Source of the DNA: Phocaeicola_A sp036804505
Lineage (GTDB): Bacteria; Bacteroidota; Bacteroidia; Bacteroidales; Bacteroidaceae
DNA: 64,000 nucleotides
NCBI GenBank assembly: GCA_036804505.1
Contig: DAIRSI010000002.1
Span: forward strand, 1 to 64,000
Direction of reading: 5' to 3'
The notes under the pieces are model-generated. The model was not told where the DNA came from. It saw nothing but the letters and a program-made list of their open reading frames with translations, and ran no database searches. The first letter of the stretch is position 1. Each line of letters opens with the position of its first letter. A program made the translations under genes and the position numbers. Positions 35,101-43,952 of this stretch are shown here, piece after piece.

Positions 35101-36651
35101 TTAATAAGGATTCTGAACCAACGGATATGCCGTTCCGGCAGTCTTGTTTATCTCACTTTCAGGAATAGGCAGATACTTTTTGCTTTCCGTCCATGTACGG
35201 TGAACCTGGAATTCGTCATCATTTTCAGTCAGCACTTTGGCTGCATCGCCCCAGCGAACCAAATCATAGTAACGCATTCCTTCACCCACAAACTCTTTCC
35301 GCCTTTCAGCCTTTATGTTATCGGGCGTAGCTTCTATCCTGTGATTTGCATCGCCAAATGCCCGGTCGCGTATCAAATCGAAACATTCTTTTGCACTGAC
35401 TCCCAACTGCTCGCTCTGTCCTTGTATCTTGACCAGTTCCACATAGTTCAATAACGTCTCCGCATAGCGGAATATTCTCAGGTTGTTGCAATAATTCAAG
35501 TCCGTAGCACCGGATTTCACCTGATTGTAACCCACCCTGGCACAATACTTGGCCATAAAATAGCCTGTATTCTGGAAGCGCGGTCCGTAAGTGCCGTCGG
35601 CAAAGTGGTTGATGGAACCTTCCCTGCGGGTATCTCCCGCTTCATACATATTCCATGTAGCCTTGCGCACCGGTCCAAAACCCCATCCGCCTTTAGGTGT
35701 ACCGAAAGCAGCATCCGAAGCCACTTTCAAATCGTTCGGAGAAATGAATGCCGGCAAATTCGTTCCATAACCTGTCCAGGGAGAACCCCAGTCACGCCCT
35801 TCGGGATACTGGTTCGATTCAAAAATGGACTCTTTGCAGAATTCGTTATCATCAGTCCAAATATCGGAAAATTTTTCCATTAAACCATAACTTCCGCTCT
35901 TTATTATTGTTGCCATATCCTTGGTGATATCCGCGTAGCGGCTTGTATCCTTCTGGTAAAGCACCACACGTGCACGCAACATCATGGCTGTTGCCATGTT
36001 CACGCGGGCCAGCAGAGAACCGGTAGTCGTCATAGGCAGATAATTTCCGCTGATGACCTCGTCCAGATCCTTCATGATTTTGGCATAAACCTCATCGGCC
36101 TTCAGCTGAGGTGTAACATAGGGTGACTCCAGCAATCCGTCGTAGACGGGAACATTTCCCCAGAATTTCCATAACATGTGCACATAGTAGGCACGAAGCG
36201 TCAACGCCTCTCCCTTCATTCTCTTCAGAGTGGTTTCGTTCACCCCCGAAGCGTTGCCGCAAGCAATCAAAGTATTGTTGCATCTGGCAAGGCCGGTGAA
36301 ATAGATGCTCCACAAGCCACCGGGCAATTCGGCCGGAGTGCACTGGAAGTTCTCCAGTTTGTACAACTGACTCTGGTCACCGGCATTACCGCCGCCTTTA
36401 TAGATATCGTCCGAGCACAAGTCGCTCATCAGCACGATGCTGTTGTAATTATAATTGGCATACGAATCCATGGTCAGAACCTGATAGGCCGATGCCAGAT
36501 CGTTGAGTATGGTGGATTCCGAGGCAGCACCACCTACCGCATCCTGCTCGGTAGGATTGGCTGTCAGGAAAGAATCGTCACAAGAAGTTGCCATGGCCAT
36601 TCCGCCCAGCAACAGAACTGCTGTAAACAGTTGTTTATAATATATTTTCAT
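35101..36651 (-). CDS. SusD-like surface glycan-binding lipoprotein
   Basis: 516-residue SusD/RagB family protein, the outer-membrane lid that delivers glycans to its SusC partner. The lipoprotein signal ends MAMATSCDDSFL, with the lipobox Cys at about residue 24. The N-terminal FLTANPTEQDAVGG, the central helical TPR-like region (LTLRAYYVHMLWKFWGNVPVY) and the C-terminal RRKEFVGEGMRYYDLVRWG are family hallmarks. Full length. It follows susC after 19 nt. The bound glycan cannot be read from sequence. Confidence 0.95.
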   Translation of the reverse strand: MKIYYKQLFTAVLLLGGMAMATSCDDSFLTANPTEQDAVGGAASESTILNDLASAYQVLTMDSYANYNYNSIVLMSDLCSDDIYKGGGNAGDQSQLYKLENFQCTPAELPGGLWSIYFTGLARCNNTLIACGNASGVNETTLKRMKGEALTLRAYYVHMLWKFWGNVPVYDGLLESPYVTPQLKADEVYAKIMKDLDEVISGNYLPMTTTGSLLARVNMATAMMLRARVVLYQKDTSRYADITKDMATIIKSGSYGLMEKFSDIWTDDNEFCKESIFESNQYPEGRDWGSPWTGYGTNLPAFISPNDLKVASDAAFGTPKGGWGFGPVRKATWNMYEAGDTRREGSINHFADGTYGPRFQNTGYFMAKYCARVGYNQVKSGATDLNYCNNLRIFRYAETLLNYVELVKIQGQSEQLGVSAKECFDLIRDRAFGDANHRIEATPDNIKAERRKEFVGEGMRYYDLVRWGDAAKVLTENDDEFQVHRTWTESKKYLPIPESEINKTAGTAYPLVQNPY

Positions 36652-36670
36652 AATCTGCTGTATTATCTTG

Positions 36671-39600
36671 TTAGAAAGTAAGGTTTGCTCCCACTGAAAT
36701 AGTTCTCGACTGTGGATAAATGCCGCGGTCTATACCGATAGTAGTGTAACCTCCGGAAGCGATTTCGGGATCGAATCCTTTATAGCCGGTGAAGGTCAAC
36801 AGGTTTTCGCCCGATACGAACAGTCTCAATCTCTGAACGGAAACTTTTCTGGTAAGATTGGCTGGCAGGGTATAACCCAGTTGTGCCGTCTTCAAACGCA
36901 TGTAGGAACCGTCATGGATATATAGGTCGGAAGAAGACCAGTTGCCGTTCGTGTCGGAAGAAGTCATACGCGGAATCTTGTTGGATGTTCCTTCTCCATG
37001 CCAGCGTTCCATAATCCATTCGGGACGGTTCATGGCCGGGATGTCTGCACGATAGGAGAAATCATAGATATCATTGTTCAGTGTTCCCTGGAAGAAGAGG
37101 TTCAAATCAAAGCCCATGTAGTCGGCCGAGAAAGTGATACCATAGGTCCAGTCAGGCATGCCTTTTCCAATCTTGGTCTTGTCGTTGTCATTGATTTTCC
37201 CGTCGTCGTTCAAATCCACGAAACGTACGTCACCGGGTTTGGCATTTGGCTGAATCACCGTTCCGTCTGTACTCTTGTAACTGTCAATCTCGGATTGGTT
37301 TTGGAATACTCCATTAGTTTTCTTTCCATAGAAATACGGGAACACCTCTCCGTTCTCGGCTTTCACATAGTCGCCCAGCCCCGAAGCACCTGCACTTTCA
37401 TAGACCGTCATACCCGATTCATTACCCAAATCTACCAGTTTGTTCTTCATGTAAGAGGCATTTGCCGAAATCGAATAATTGAACTTGTTGATATGGTTTT
37501 TCCATCCCAGTTCGAGCTCAATACCCCAGTTGTCCATTTTTCCGGCATTGGCCGTAGGTGCGCCCAATCCCACATATCCCGGAATAGGTTGTGCCATCAG
37601 CATTCCTTTCGTCTTTTTCTTGAAGTAATCGATGCCGAAGTTCAATGCGCTCTTGAAGAAGCGTGCTTCAAAACCCAAGTCTGTCTGTTCGGATTCCTCC
37701 CATTTGATGTTGGGATTAGGAAGGGCTGCGGGTGATGTTCCGTATTGCATGGTTCCACCTTTTGAATTGGAAGAAGCCGTGTACTTTCCGCCGAAATAAT
37801 AATTCTGACCGCCGTCCAGCAATGCTGTGTAGCGGAAGTTTCCTATTTTGTCATTACCGTTCTTACCCCAGCTGGCACGCAGTTTCAGCAAGTCAATCCA
37901 AGCCGGTCTGTTTTTCATGAAAGATTCGTTGGTGATATTCCATCCCACAGAGAATGCAGGGAATGTGGCCCATTTGTTATTGGCGCCGAAGCGTGAGGAA
38001 CCATCCCGGCGCACGGTTGCCTGAAACATGTAGCGCTCGTCGAAGTTATAATCCAGACGGCCGAAATAAGATGCAAACGATTCGAAATCCGTACCGCCCG
38101 TTCCGCCGCTCACGCGTTCATCGCTTCTGTCGGCAATGGCCGAATTGATATTTGCCTTGGAAGGATCGGTGCTGAACAAATTGTAGTCCGTTCCCGAAAG
38201 GTTCCTCACCGTATATTTGTTGGCTGACTGCCCCAGAACGACGGACAAGTTATGTCTTTCGGCAAAAGTCTTGTGATAGGAAAGCGTATTTTCGACCTGC
38301 CATCTGTAACCTCGGTTCAAGGAGCTCGACACCCAACTGTTGGTGTTCTGTTTCATGCTTCCCATAAAGTATTCATATCCATAACCGTCGGAACCCCAGA
38401 AAGCCAAATCGGCTCCATAGGAACTCTTGAACTTCAGTCCGGGCATCACATCGAGTTCACCCCAGAATGTGCCTACGAACTTATCGTCGTTGCTGATGGT
38501 ATTGGTTGGCGAATTCAATTGTGCCACCGGATTGGACAATTCCTGAAAACCCGATGGAGGCAGAGAAAACACACGTCCTTCGGAATCAGTCACGGCCGTA
38601 GGATGTGCTGCAAGGATAGATGCCGCATCCACATCCGAGGCATAGACTGAAATCAGAGGAGAGAATGAAACGGCACTTCCCAGAATGGAGCCGTATTCGG
38701 AATTTGTCTCGATGCCTGATGATTTGGAACGGGAATAACCCATATTGACTCCCACCTTGAATTTATTGAGGAAGCTGCGGTCCTTGGTTTCGAACACCGT
38801 ATAGGTGGAGTTGGAACGCAAGCTGTAACGCTCGTAGTTGGACTTGCCATAATCACCGCCCACAATACCCGATTGCTTGAAGTATCCGAAGGAAAGAAAA
38901 TACTGTATCTTGTCATTTCCGCCATTGATGCTCACCTGATGGTTCTGCACCGGAGCATCATAGTTGAAAGTCTCTTTCTGCCAATTGGTTCCGTTTCCCT
39001 TGAAAGAAGCGGTATCATACACTTGCTTGCCACCGTCATTGAGCGACATTTCATTCATGATGGTCATGTACTCCTGGGCGTTCAGCACGTCCTTTTCCTT
39101 CCACGGACGCTGCCATCCGTAACTGAAATCGTAATTGATGTTCGTCTTGCCTTCCTTACCCGACTTGGTGGTGACAAGAACAACTCCGTTGGCCGCACGG
39201 GCACCGTAAATAGCTCCCGAAGCGGCATCCTTGAGGATTTCAATGGACTGGATATCCACCGGGTTCAAATAGCTGATACCGCCATCCACCGGCATGCCGT
39301 CCACGATGTAAAGGGGTTCGGAATTGTTGATGGAGCCGATACCGCGGATTCTTACCTTGGAATCGGAACCCGGCTGTCCGGAACTTTGTGTAATCTGTAC
39401 TCCGGACACTTTTCCCTTCATGGCATCCTCCACACGCGAGGGCTGTGCCACATTCAGGTCTTCGGCGCTGACTCGGCTGATAGCAGCCGTAACAACACTT
39501 TTTTTCTGAACACCGTAACCCACTACGACCACTTCATCCAGAATCTTTGTATCTTCTTTTAATACTACTTTCAGATGTCCGGCTCCTGCCTTGACAGTCT

Positions 39601-39862
39601 CCGGCTGATATCCGACATAAGATATAACTAAAAGGGAATTAGGAGATACGTTCAACTGGAAATTTCCGTCGATGTCGGTAATTGTCCCGTTGGATGTACC
39701 TTTCTCTAAAATAGAAGCTCCGATAATCGGTTCGTTGGAAGAATCTGTCACAGTACCCGAAACAGATTTTTTTTGCGCAAAAGCAACAGAAGACAGGCAT
39801 AATAACAATATAAACAATGTTTTGCCCAGACTCCAATAATAGAAGATTTTACATTTTTCCAT
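36671..39862 (-). CDS. SusC-like TonB-dependent glycan transporter
   Basis: About 1063 residues. A signal peptide ending VAFAQKK is followed by a carboxypeptidase-like regulatory domain (VSGTVTDSSNEPIIGASI), the TonB box region (LDEVVVVGYGVQKK), the plug domain (RVEDAMKGKVSGVQI, KVRIRGIGSINNSEPLYIVDG) and a 22-strand barrel ending in SVGANLTF. It imports oligosaccharides through the outer membrane using TonB energy. The regulatory domain and the absence of an N-terminal anti-sigma-interacting domain suggest control by the DUF6377 protein and not by an ECF sigma/anti-sigma pair. First gene of the operon; an ATG two codons upstream (39868) is an alternative start. Confidence 0.95.
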   Translation of the reverse strand: MEKCKIFYYWSLGKTLFILLLCLSSVAFAQKKSVSGTVTDSSNEPIIGASILEKGTSNGTITDIDGNFQLNVSPNSLLVISYVGYQPETVKAGAGHLKVVLKEDTKILDEVVVVGYGVQKKSVVTAAISRVSAEDLNVAQPSRVEDAMKGKVSGVQITQSSGQPGSDSKVRIRGIGSINNSEPLYIVDGMPVDGGISYLNPVDIQSIEILKDAASGAIYGARAANGVVLVTTKSGKEGKTNINYDFSYGWQRPWKEKDVLNAQEYMTIMNEMSLNDGGKQVYDTASFKGNGTNWQKETFNYDAPVQNHQVSINGGNDKIQYFLSFGYFKQSGIVGGDYGKSNYERYSLRSNSTYTVFETKDRSFLNKFKVGVNMGYSRSKSSGIETNSEYGSILGSAVSFSPLISVYASDVDAASILAAHPTAVTDSEGRVFSLPPSGFQELSNPVAQLNSPTNTISNDDKFVGTFWGELDVMPGLKFKSSYGADLAFWGSDGYGYEYFMGSMKQNTNSWVSSSLNRGYRWQVENTLSYHKTFAERHNLSVVLGQSANKYTVRNLSGTDYNLFSTDPSKANINSAIADRSDERVSGGTGGTDFESFASYFGRLDYNFDERYMFQATVRRDGSSRFGANNKWATFPAFSVGWNITNESFMKNRPAWIDLLKLRASWGKNGNDKIGNFRYTALLDGGQNYYFGGKYTASSNSKGGTMQYGTSPAALPNPNIKWEESEQTDLGFEARFFKSALNFGIDYFKKKTKGMLMAQPIPGYVGLGAPTANAGKMDNWGIELELGWKNHINKFNYSISANASYMKNKLVDLGNESGMTVYESAGASGLGDYVKAENGEVFPYFYGKKTNGVFQNQSEIDSYKSTDGTVIQPNAKPGDVRFVDLNDDGKINDNDKTKIGKGMPDWTYGITFSADYMGFDLNLFFQGTLNNDIYDFSYRADIPAMNRPEWIMERWHGEGTSNKIPRMTSSDTNGNWSSSDLYIHDGSYMRLKTAQLGYTLPANLTRKVSVQRLRLFVSGENLLTFTGYKGFDPEIASGGYTTIGIDRGIYPQSRTISVGANLTF

Positions 39863-39922
39863 GCTCATTTTTTAAAAGGTTAACTATAATTTCTTACTTT
39901 ATCACTCCCATAAGTGACATTG

Positions 39923-39930
39923 CAAATATA
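39923..39930 (-). promoter_or_regulatory. Promoter -7 box of the SusCD operon
   Basis: CAAATATA reads TATATTTG on the minus strand, about 60 nt upstream of the susC start. No TTTG lies at the usual distance, as expected for an activator-dependent promoter. Confidence 0.5.
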
Positions 39931-40063
39931 GACAGTCTCCATTTCAAAAAAACCGGCCGATGTTTAAAAAGTGGATGATTTCATCACACGTTAATTTTCA
40001 AAACATTAATAATCAACCGTTTGATTAAATAAAAAGAATAATAGAAAGTGGATATAATATAGA

Positions 40064-40402
40064 TTAAAACTGTGTCTCATATTCCCGTGCCGCATCAAAG
40101 CAAGGACATGCTTTCATGGGCTCCAGGTCGTGATGTCCCAGAATGAGTGCCCGGGAATGGAACTCGCGTACCTAGCGGAGCAGCGTCACTAGGGATGTCT
40201 TCTGCAGGGGTGTGCGTGTATCGGCAGGGACACCCCCGATAGTGAGTCTGCCCTCGTAGCAGATGCCCAGACTGTAGCGGTTGTGATTCTTGTAATGTGC
40301 ACCTACGGTCTCCGGCGAGCGGCTGGGATGGTTTTCGCCATCGCGGGTGATGTAGAAGTAAATCCACTCCCAGAGATTTTTTTGTAAAAGCATTCCAACC
40401 AT
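40064..40402 (-). pseudogene. Decayed N-acetylmuramoyl-L-alanine amidase (C-terminal half)
   Basis: Read on the minus strand, 40402 to 40172 encodes IYFYITRDGENHPSRS, TVGAHYKNHNRYSLGICYEG and GVPADTRTPLQK. An in-frame TAG follows, and after it the same frame continues VREFHSRALILGHHDLEP and KACPCFDAAREYETQF to a TAA at 40066-40064. This is the C-terminal half of the peptidoglycan amidases that are common in Bacteroides, with the zinc-site GHHD and the terminal CPCFD motif intact. The N-terminal half, with the first zinc ligand, is missing. Truncation plus the internal stop mark it as a pseudogene. In intact relatives it usually sits beside an HU-like DNA-binding gene, which is absent here. 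Confidence 0.85.
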
Positions 40403-40509
40403 TCTAACTTTTTAAGCTATCATACTATTAATTAGCATGATATGAGTTAGAATGCTACCGATTTCCATTCTAACTTTTCTCGAGCATTCTCACTACATTC
40501 TAACTTTTT
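40400..40509. repeat. Cluster of CATTCTAAC repeats in a gene-free stretch
   Basis: CATTCTAACTTTT occurs at 40400, 40466 and 40496 on the plus strand, and its reverse complement GTTAGAATG at 40446-40454. The surrounding stretch 40403-40862 has no supportable gene. It lies between the amidase remnant and the secreted protein gene, and the rest is AT-rich DNA with the repeat described next. It may be an operator cluster or debris of a lost module. Confidence 0.6.
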
Positions 40510-40560
40510 GTCAAGGAATAATATATTTTCCCACTTTGTTTGTATTCGCCAATCTTTTGA

Positions 40561-40638
40561 TATAATCCGAATTTTTTTACGACTATACTCGAAAAAGAAT
40601 TCGGTATAAGCCGAATTTGTTTTCGACTTATACCGAAT
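40561..40638. repeat. Degenerate 33-nt tandem repeat with 12-bp inverted repeat
   Basis: The 33 bases from 40561 (TATAATCCGAATTT...) and from 40605 (TATAAGCCGAATTT...) match at about three quarters of positions. The second copy also makes a perfect inverted repeat: ATTCGGTATAAG (40599-40610) with CTTATACCGAAT (40627-40638). Confidence 0.65.
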
Positions 40639-40862
40639 GATTACTCTTGCCGTATCTCTTGGTAATAAACAAGTATCTCAAGCATGATAATCCACTCAAA
40701 AAAAATGAAATGTGAATGGAAGGAAAAAATATATACTTCCATTTATACTTACACATACAATAAACTTATTTACACAGCATTGCAAGTTAGTGGAAGTATG
40801 GAAGCATAAAAATCAAAAATTTTCTTTGTGCAGATAAAATCAATGACGCTACAGATATGCCG

Positions 40863-42509
40863 CTACTCTTTCGGAAGCAAAACAACTCGGGCATTCAGAG
40901 TCATATCACTTTCCTGATAATCCTTCTTGATGTGTTTTCCCGACACGCTGATAACGAAAGATCCCTCAGGGTCGAGCAGATAATCTTCCAAAGCCTTACT
41001 GTTGGAAATAGACAAGGGAATAATCATTTCCTGATTTTCCATATTGTTCACTCTCATGACAGATTGCATCACTCCGAAAGGAAGCATCGACTTGGGATCC
41101 AGCTCCTCCGAGAAGGATGTGAGCTCTCCACAAGGGACGTCTCTTTGCTGACCGGTACGGGTACCGGTAGTCCTGTATTTTCCTGTCTGAAACAACTGCC
41201 GGGAATTGCTTCCACCACTGATGGTGAGGCAATAACGCGGAGACAAACTGCTGACGGTGATGTTTCCGCTTTCCACGCCCCGTTCCAGAGAGATGGTAAT
41301 GCCTATATCAAAACCGTTGCTGCTACCCCGGATTTTTTCGGATCGGCTGAGCTCCCACTTGTCATCACACTTATTATAGACTTCATATTCGGATTCACTC
41401 CGAACGGAAGTTGGCTCACCTGACTCATTCTTCAGGGTCACACCGGTGACTATCTCAAACCGGGATGTCTGTGACAATGCTCTGGAAAGCACCTCCTTGC
41501 TCTTGTTCAACTGCTTTATTCTTTCCGACAGGACAAGAACGTCCAGAGAAGAGACAAAATGACTCTGCATGACGGATTTTTCGGTCTCGGCCCCGCCTAT
41601 GTTAGGCGCCCCAGTCTTTGTTACGGTGTGTATCTCTATCTCGCCGACAAGTTGCGTGACCGTTTTCCTTACCTTCACCGGCACCGAAATATCATCCGTG
41701 GTATATAACTTTTCACTCGGAGCCACGGTCTTGGCAAAACAGGTAATGTCATAAGCCGTCCTCTTATCGGGCACAGTATGCTTGAACTTCACCATGCCGT
41801 AACGGTCGGTCTTTGCCTCCTGCTTGTCAAAAGTGCCCTCCGTGCTCCTCACATACACATCGGCTTCTTCCACAGGTCTCCCGTCAGGGTCCTTCACCTG
41901 AAACATCATCATGACTTCTTTCTTCGCCTCGGTCTTGACAGCCTTGTCGGGATTCAGGAAAACCACTTCCGGACAAACGGCCTTGCGCTTGTCTTCTTCC
42001 CGAATCTTTTTTTCGAAATCAGTGATGACATCAATCAGCCGCCGGGAAGCATTTCCCCCACCAATGGACAAAGCGGCGGTCATCCCGGCAAACTTGGCCT
42101 CGGATGTATTCTGGAACACCGAAGTGCCCCGGGCCACAAGCCGACGGGTATTCGCAGTCACCAGATTCACCTGCACGGAATATCGGCCGGTTCCTGTTTG
42201 CTTGAGTTCACCCCATATCAAATAATCCGTATTGGAAGAAGCACCTTGACTGGGACCAATCAAGACCTGGTCGACTGCCGGCTTGAGAATGCGCATCGGC
42301 TGAAATTCGATGGAGAAGAACTCATTGACAGCCTGTGAATTCAGCAAGAGCTGTTGCACACATCCCTCACTAGCCTGAAACAGTTCCGGAGCAGCATTGG
42401 GAACACACACGGCAATGTCATACACGGCAATGAACCTCCGGCATTTCTCCGCCTGTACGGATTGCATACAAACAACCATTAAAATCATGAACATCAGTAG
42501 TTTCTTCAT
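40863..42509 (-). CDS. Large secreted protein, unknown function, with Ig-like domain
   Basis: 548 residues, family not recognised with confidence. Signal peptide ending SVQAEKCRR. The N-terminal part (about residues 25-170; YDIAVCVPNAAPELFQ, DYLIWGELKQTGTGRYSVQVNLV) has the flavour of FlgO/CsgG-like periplasmic domains. The middle (about 200-280; FQVKDPDGRPVEEADVYVRSTEGTF) reads as a bacterial Ig-like domain. The C-terminal half has a region rich in Ser/Arg/Gly (SGGSNSRQLFQTGKYRTTGTRTG) and ends KEKARVVLLPKE-like in beta character (LNARVVLLPKE). Probably periplasmic or surface. It is transcribed divergently from the clostripain-type peptidase, but no operon partner is evident. Confidence 0.65.
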   Translation of the reverse strand: MKKLLMFMILMVVCMQSVQAEKCRRFIAVYDIAVCVPNAAPELFQASEGCVQQLLLNSQAVNEFFSIEFQPMRILKPAVDQVLIGPSQGASSNTDYLIWGELKQTGTGRYSVQVNLVTANTRRLVARGTSVFQNTSEAKFAGMTAALSIGGGNASRRLIDVITDFEKKIREEDKRKAVCPEVVFLNPDKAVKTEAKKEVMMMFQVKDPDGRPVEEADVYVRSTEGTFDKQEAKTDRYGMVKFKHTVPDKRTAYDITCFAKTVAPSEKLYTTDDISVPVKVRKTVTQLVGEIEIHTVTKTGAPNIGGAETEKSVMQSHFVSSLDVLVLSERIKQLNKSKEVLSRALSQTSRFEIVTGVTLKNESGEPTSVRSESEYEVYNKCDDKWELSRSEKIRGSSNGFDIGITISLERGVESGNITVSSLSPRYCLTISGGSNSRQLFQTGKYRTTGTRTGQQRDVPCGELTSFSEELDPKSMLPFGVMQSVMRVNNMENQEMIIPLSISNSKALEDYLLDPEGSFVISVSGKHIKKDYQESDMTLNARVVLLPKE

Positions 42510-42648
42510 ACTCGTACGGATTTAACTTATGGACAACAAAACTATAGCAAAGAATAATTCCATCATTGGAAAAAAACGACATTTCTCGGTGAAAACCTCC
42601 CGGACAAGAACTTTCCTTACAAAAAAGTTATCATCTGTTTTCATATCC

Positions 42649-42679
42649 TTTGACTATTCCGTTTTTTTTCTTAGCTTTG
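42649..42679 (+). promoter_or_regulatory. Promoter of the clostripain-type peptidase, likely leaderless
   Basis: TTTG (42649-42652), a 19-nt spacer and TAGCTTTG (42672-42679) match both elements perfectly. The ATG begins 4 nt after the -7 box, so the transcript should begin at or next to the start codon. Confidence 0.75.
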
Positions 42680-42683
42680 CATC

Positions 42684-43871
42684 ATGAAGAAATTATTAAT
42701 CGCCTTGAAAAAATCCGGCGGATTGATGCTATGCCTGTTGTTTATCGCCGCCACCGTGTCCTGCTGCAAGGACGAGGAAAAGAACGTACAACCGAACAAG
42801 AAGACGTTGTTCATCTACATGCCGTGGTCGTCCAACCTGACGAACTATTTCTACACCAACCTCACCGATATGGAGCAAGCCATAAAAAAGACGGGACTCG
42901 CCAACGAAAGGGTCATCGTGTTCTTCTCCAGCAGCTCGACCGAAGCTTCCATGTTCGAAATCACTTACGAAAACGGTGCCACCAAAAGGACCACGCTGAA
43001 GACATACGCCTATCCCGCCTTCACCACGGAAGCCGGCATCACTTCCATATTGAACGACATGAAGGGCTTTGCACCGGCACAGACCTACGACATGGTGATA
43101 GGCTGTCACGGAATGGGGTGGCTGCCGGTGAACTCCACGCGGACCTCACGGGCGGCATCCCTACAGAAGCATCACTGGGAATACGAGAACGTACCTACCA
43201 CGCGCTACTTCGGAGGAACATCGAGCCTTTATCAGACGGACATCTCCACACTGGCTTCGGCTTTGAAGAATGCCGGCATCAAAATGGAGTACATCCTCTT
43301 CGACGACTGCTACATGTCCGACGTGGAAGTGGCCTACGAACTGCGCAACGTCACGGCATACCTTATTGCCTGCCCCACCGAAATCATGTCTTACGGGATG
43401 CCTTACTCGCTCATAGGCGAACACTTGCTAGGCACTCCGGACTATCAGGCCATCTGCGACAAGTTCTATTCATTCTATTCCACCTACACCGTGCCTTGCG
43501 GAACGATGGGCATCACAGACTGCTCGCAAATGGAGAAAATGGCATCCGTAATGAAGGAAATAAACAGCAAATACAAGTTTGATACTACACTCACCGACCA
43601 AATCCAGAGACTCGACGGATATTCGCCCGTCATCTTCTTCGACTATGAGGATTATGTGACCCATCTGTGCAAGGACGAGCAACTGCTTGCCCGCTTCAAG
43701 CAACAACTGGCCCTGACGGTGCCCTACAAGACCCACACGCCACAATATTACTCCATGAACCGCGGAAGGGAAACCATACGAGTATTCTCGGGTACAACCA
43801 TATCGGATCCCAGCACAAATTCATGGGCGGTGGACAAAACCAGAACGGGATGGTATCTGGCCACACACTGA
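42684..43871 (+). CDS. Clostripain-family cysteine peptidase lipoprotein (C11)
   Basis: 395 residues with a lipoprotein signal (IAATVSCCKDEE, lipobox Cys at about residue 28). The C11 catalytic dyad is visible: His in VIGCHGMGW (about residue 139) and Cys in LFDDCYMSDVEVAYEL (about residue 212), with the following CPTEIMSYGMPY typical of clostripain-like proteins. Peptidases of this family cleave after Arg or Lys and several are exported by gut Bacteroidetes. Single-gene transcript. The start lies 4 nt after a perfect -7 box, which makes a leaderless message likely. Confidence 0.9.
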   Translation: MKKLLIALKKSGGLMLCLLFIAATVSCCKDEEKNVQPNKKTLFIYMPWSSNLTNYFYTNLTDMEQAIKKTGLANERVIVFFSSSSTEASMFEITYENGATKRTTLKTYAYPAFTTEAGITSILNDMKGFAPAQTYDMVIGCHGMGWLPVNSTRTSRAASLQKHHWEYENVPTTRYFGGTSSLYQTDISTLASALKNAGIKMEYILFDDCYMSDVEVAYELRNVTAYLIACPTEIMSYGMPYSLIGEHLLGTPDYQAICDKFYSFYSTYTVPCGTMGITDCSQMEKMASVMKEINSKYKFDTTLTDQIQRLDGYSPVIFFDYEDYVTHLCKDEQLLARFKQQLALTVPYKTHTPQYYSMNRGRETIRVFSGTTISDPSTNSWAVDKTRTGWYLATH

Positions 43872-43925
43872 CAAAAAGGAAATGGGATATATTCCACTCC
43901 ATGAGGCCGTTTCACAAATTATTCG

Positions 43926-43933
43926 TATCTTTG
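43926..43933 (+). promoter_or_regulatory. Promoter -7 box of the symporter gene
   Basis: TATCTTTG matches the consensus 19 nt before the GTG start codon of the symporter. The -33 element is weak. Confidence 0.55.
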
Positions 43934-43952
43934 CACTCCAAAATCATAACAA

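Noticed and set aside
40095..40367. A 90-codon minus-strand frame over the amidase remnant
   Set aside because: It is the wrong frame; the amidase motifs are in the frame that includes 40402-40172 and resumes after the TAG.
42650..43582. A 310-codon plus-strand frame overlapping the clostripain-type peptidase
   Set aside because: The peptidase frame has the catalytic motifs and a lipoprotein signal; the other frame is rich in His and Arg and lacks a domain.
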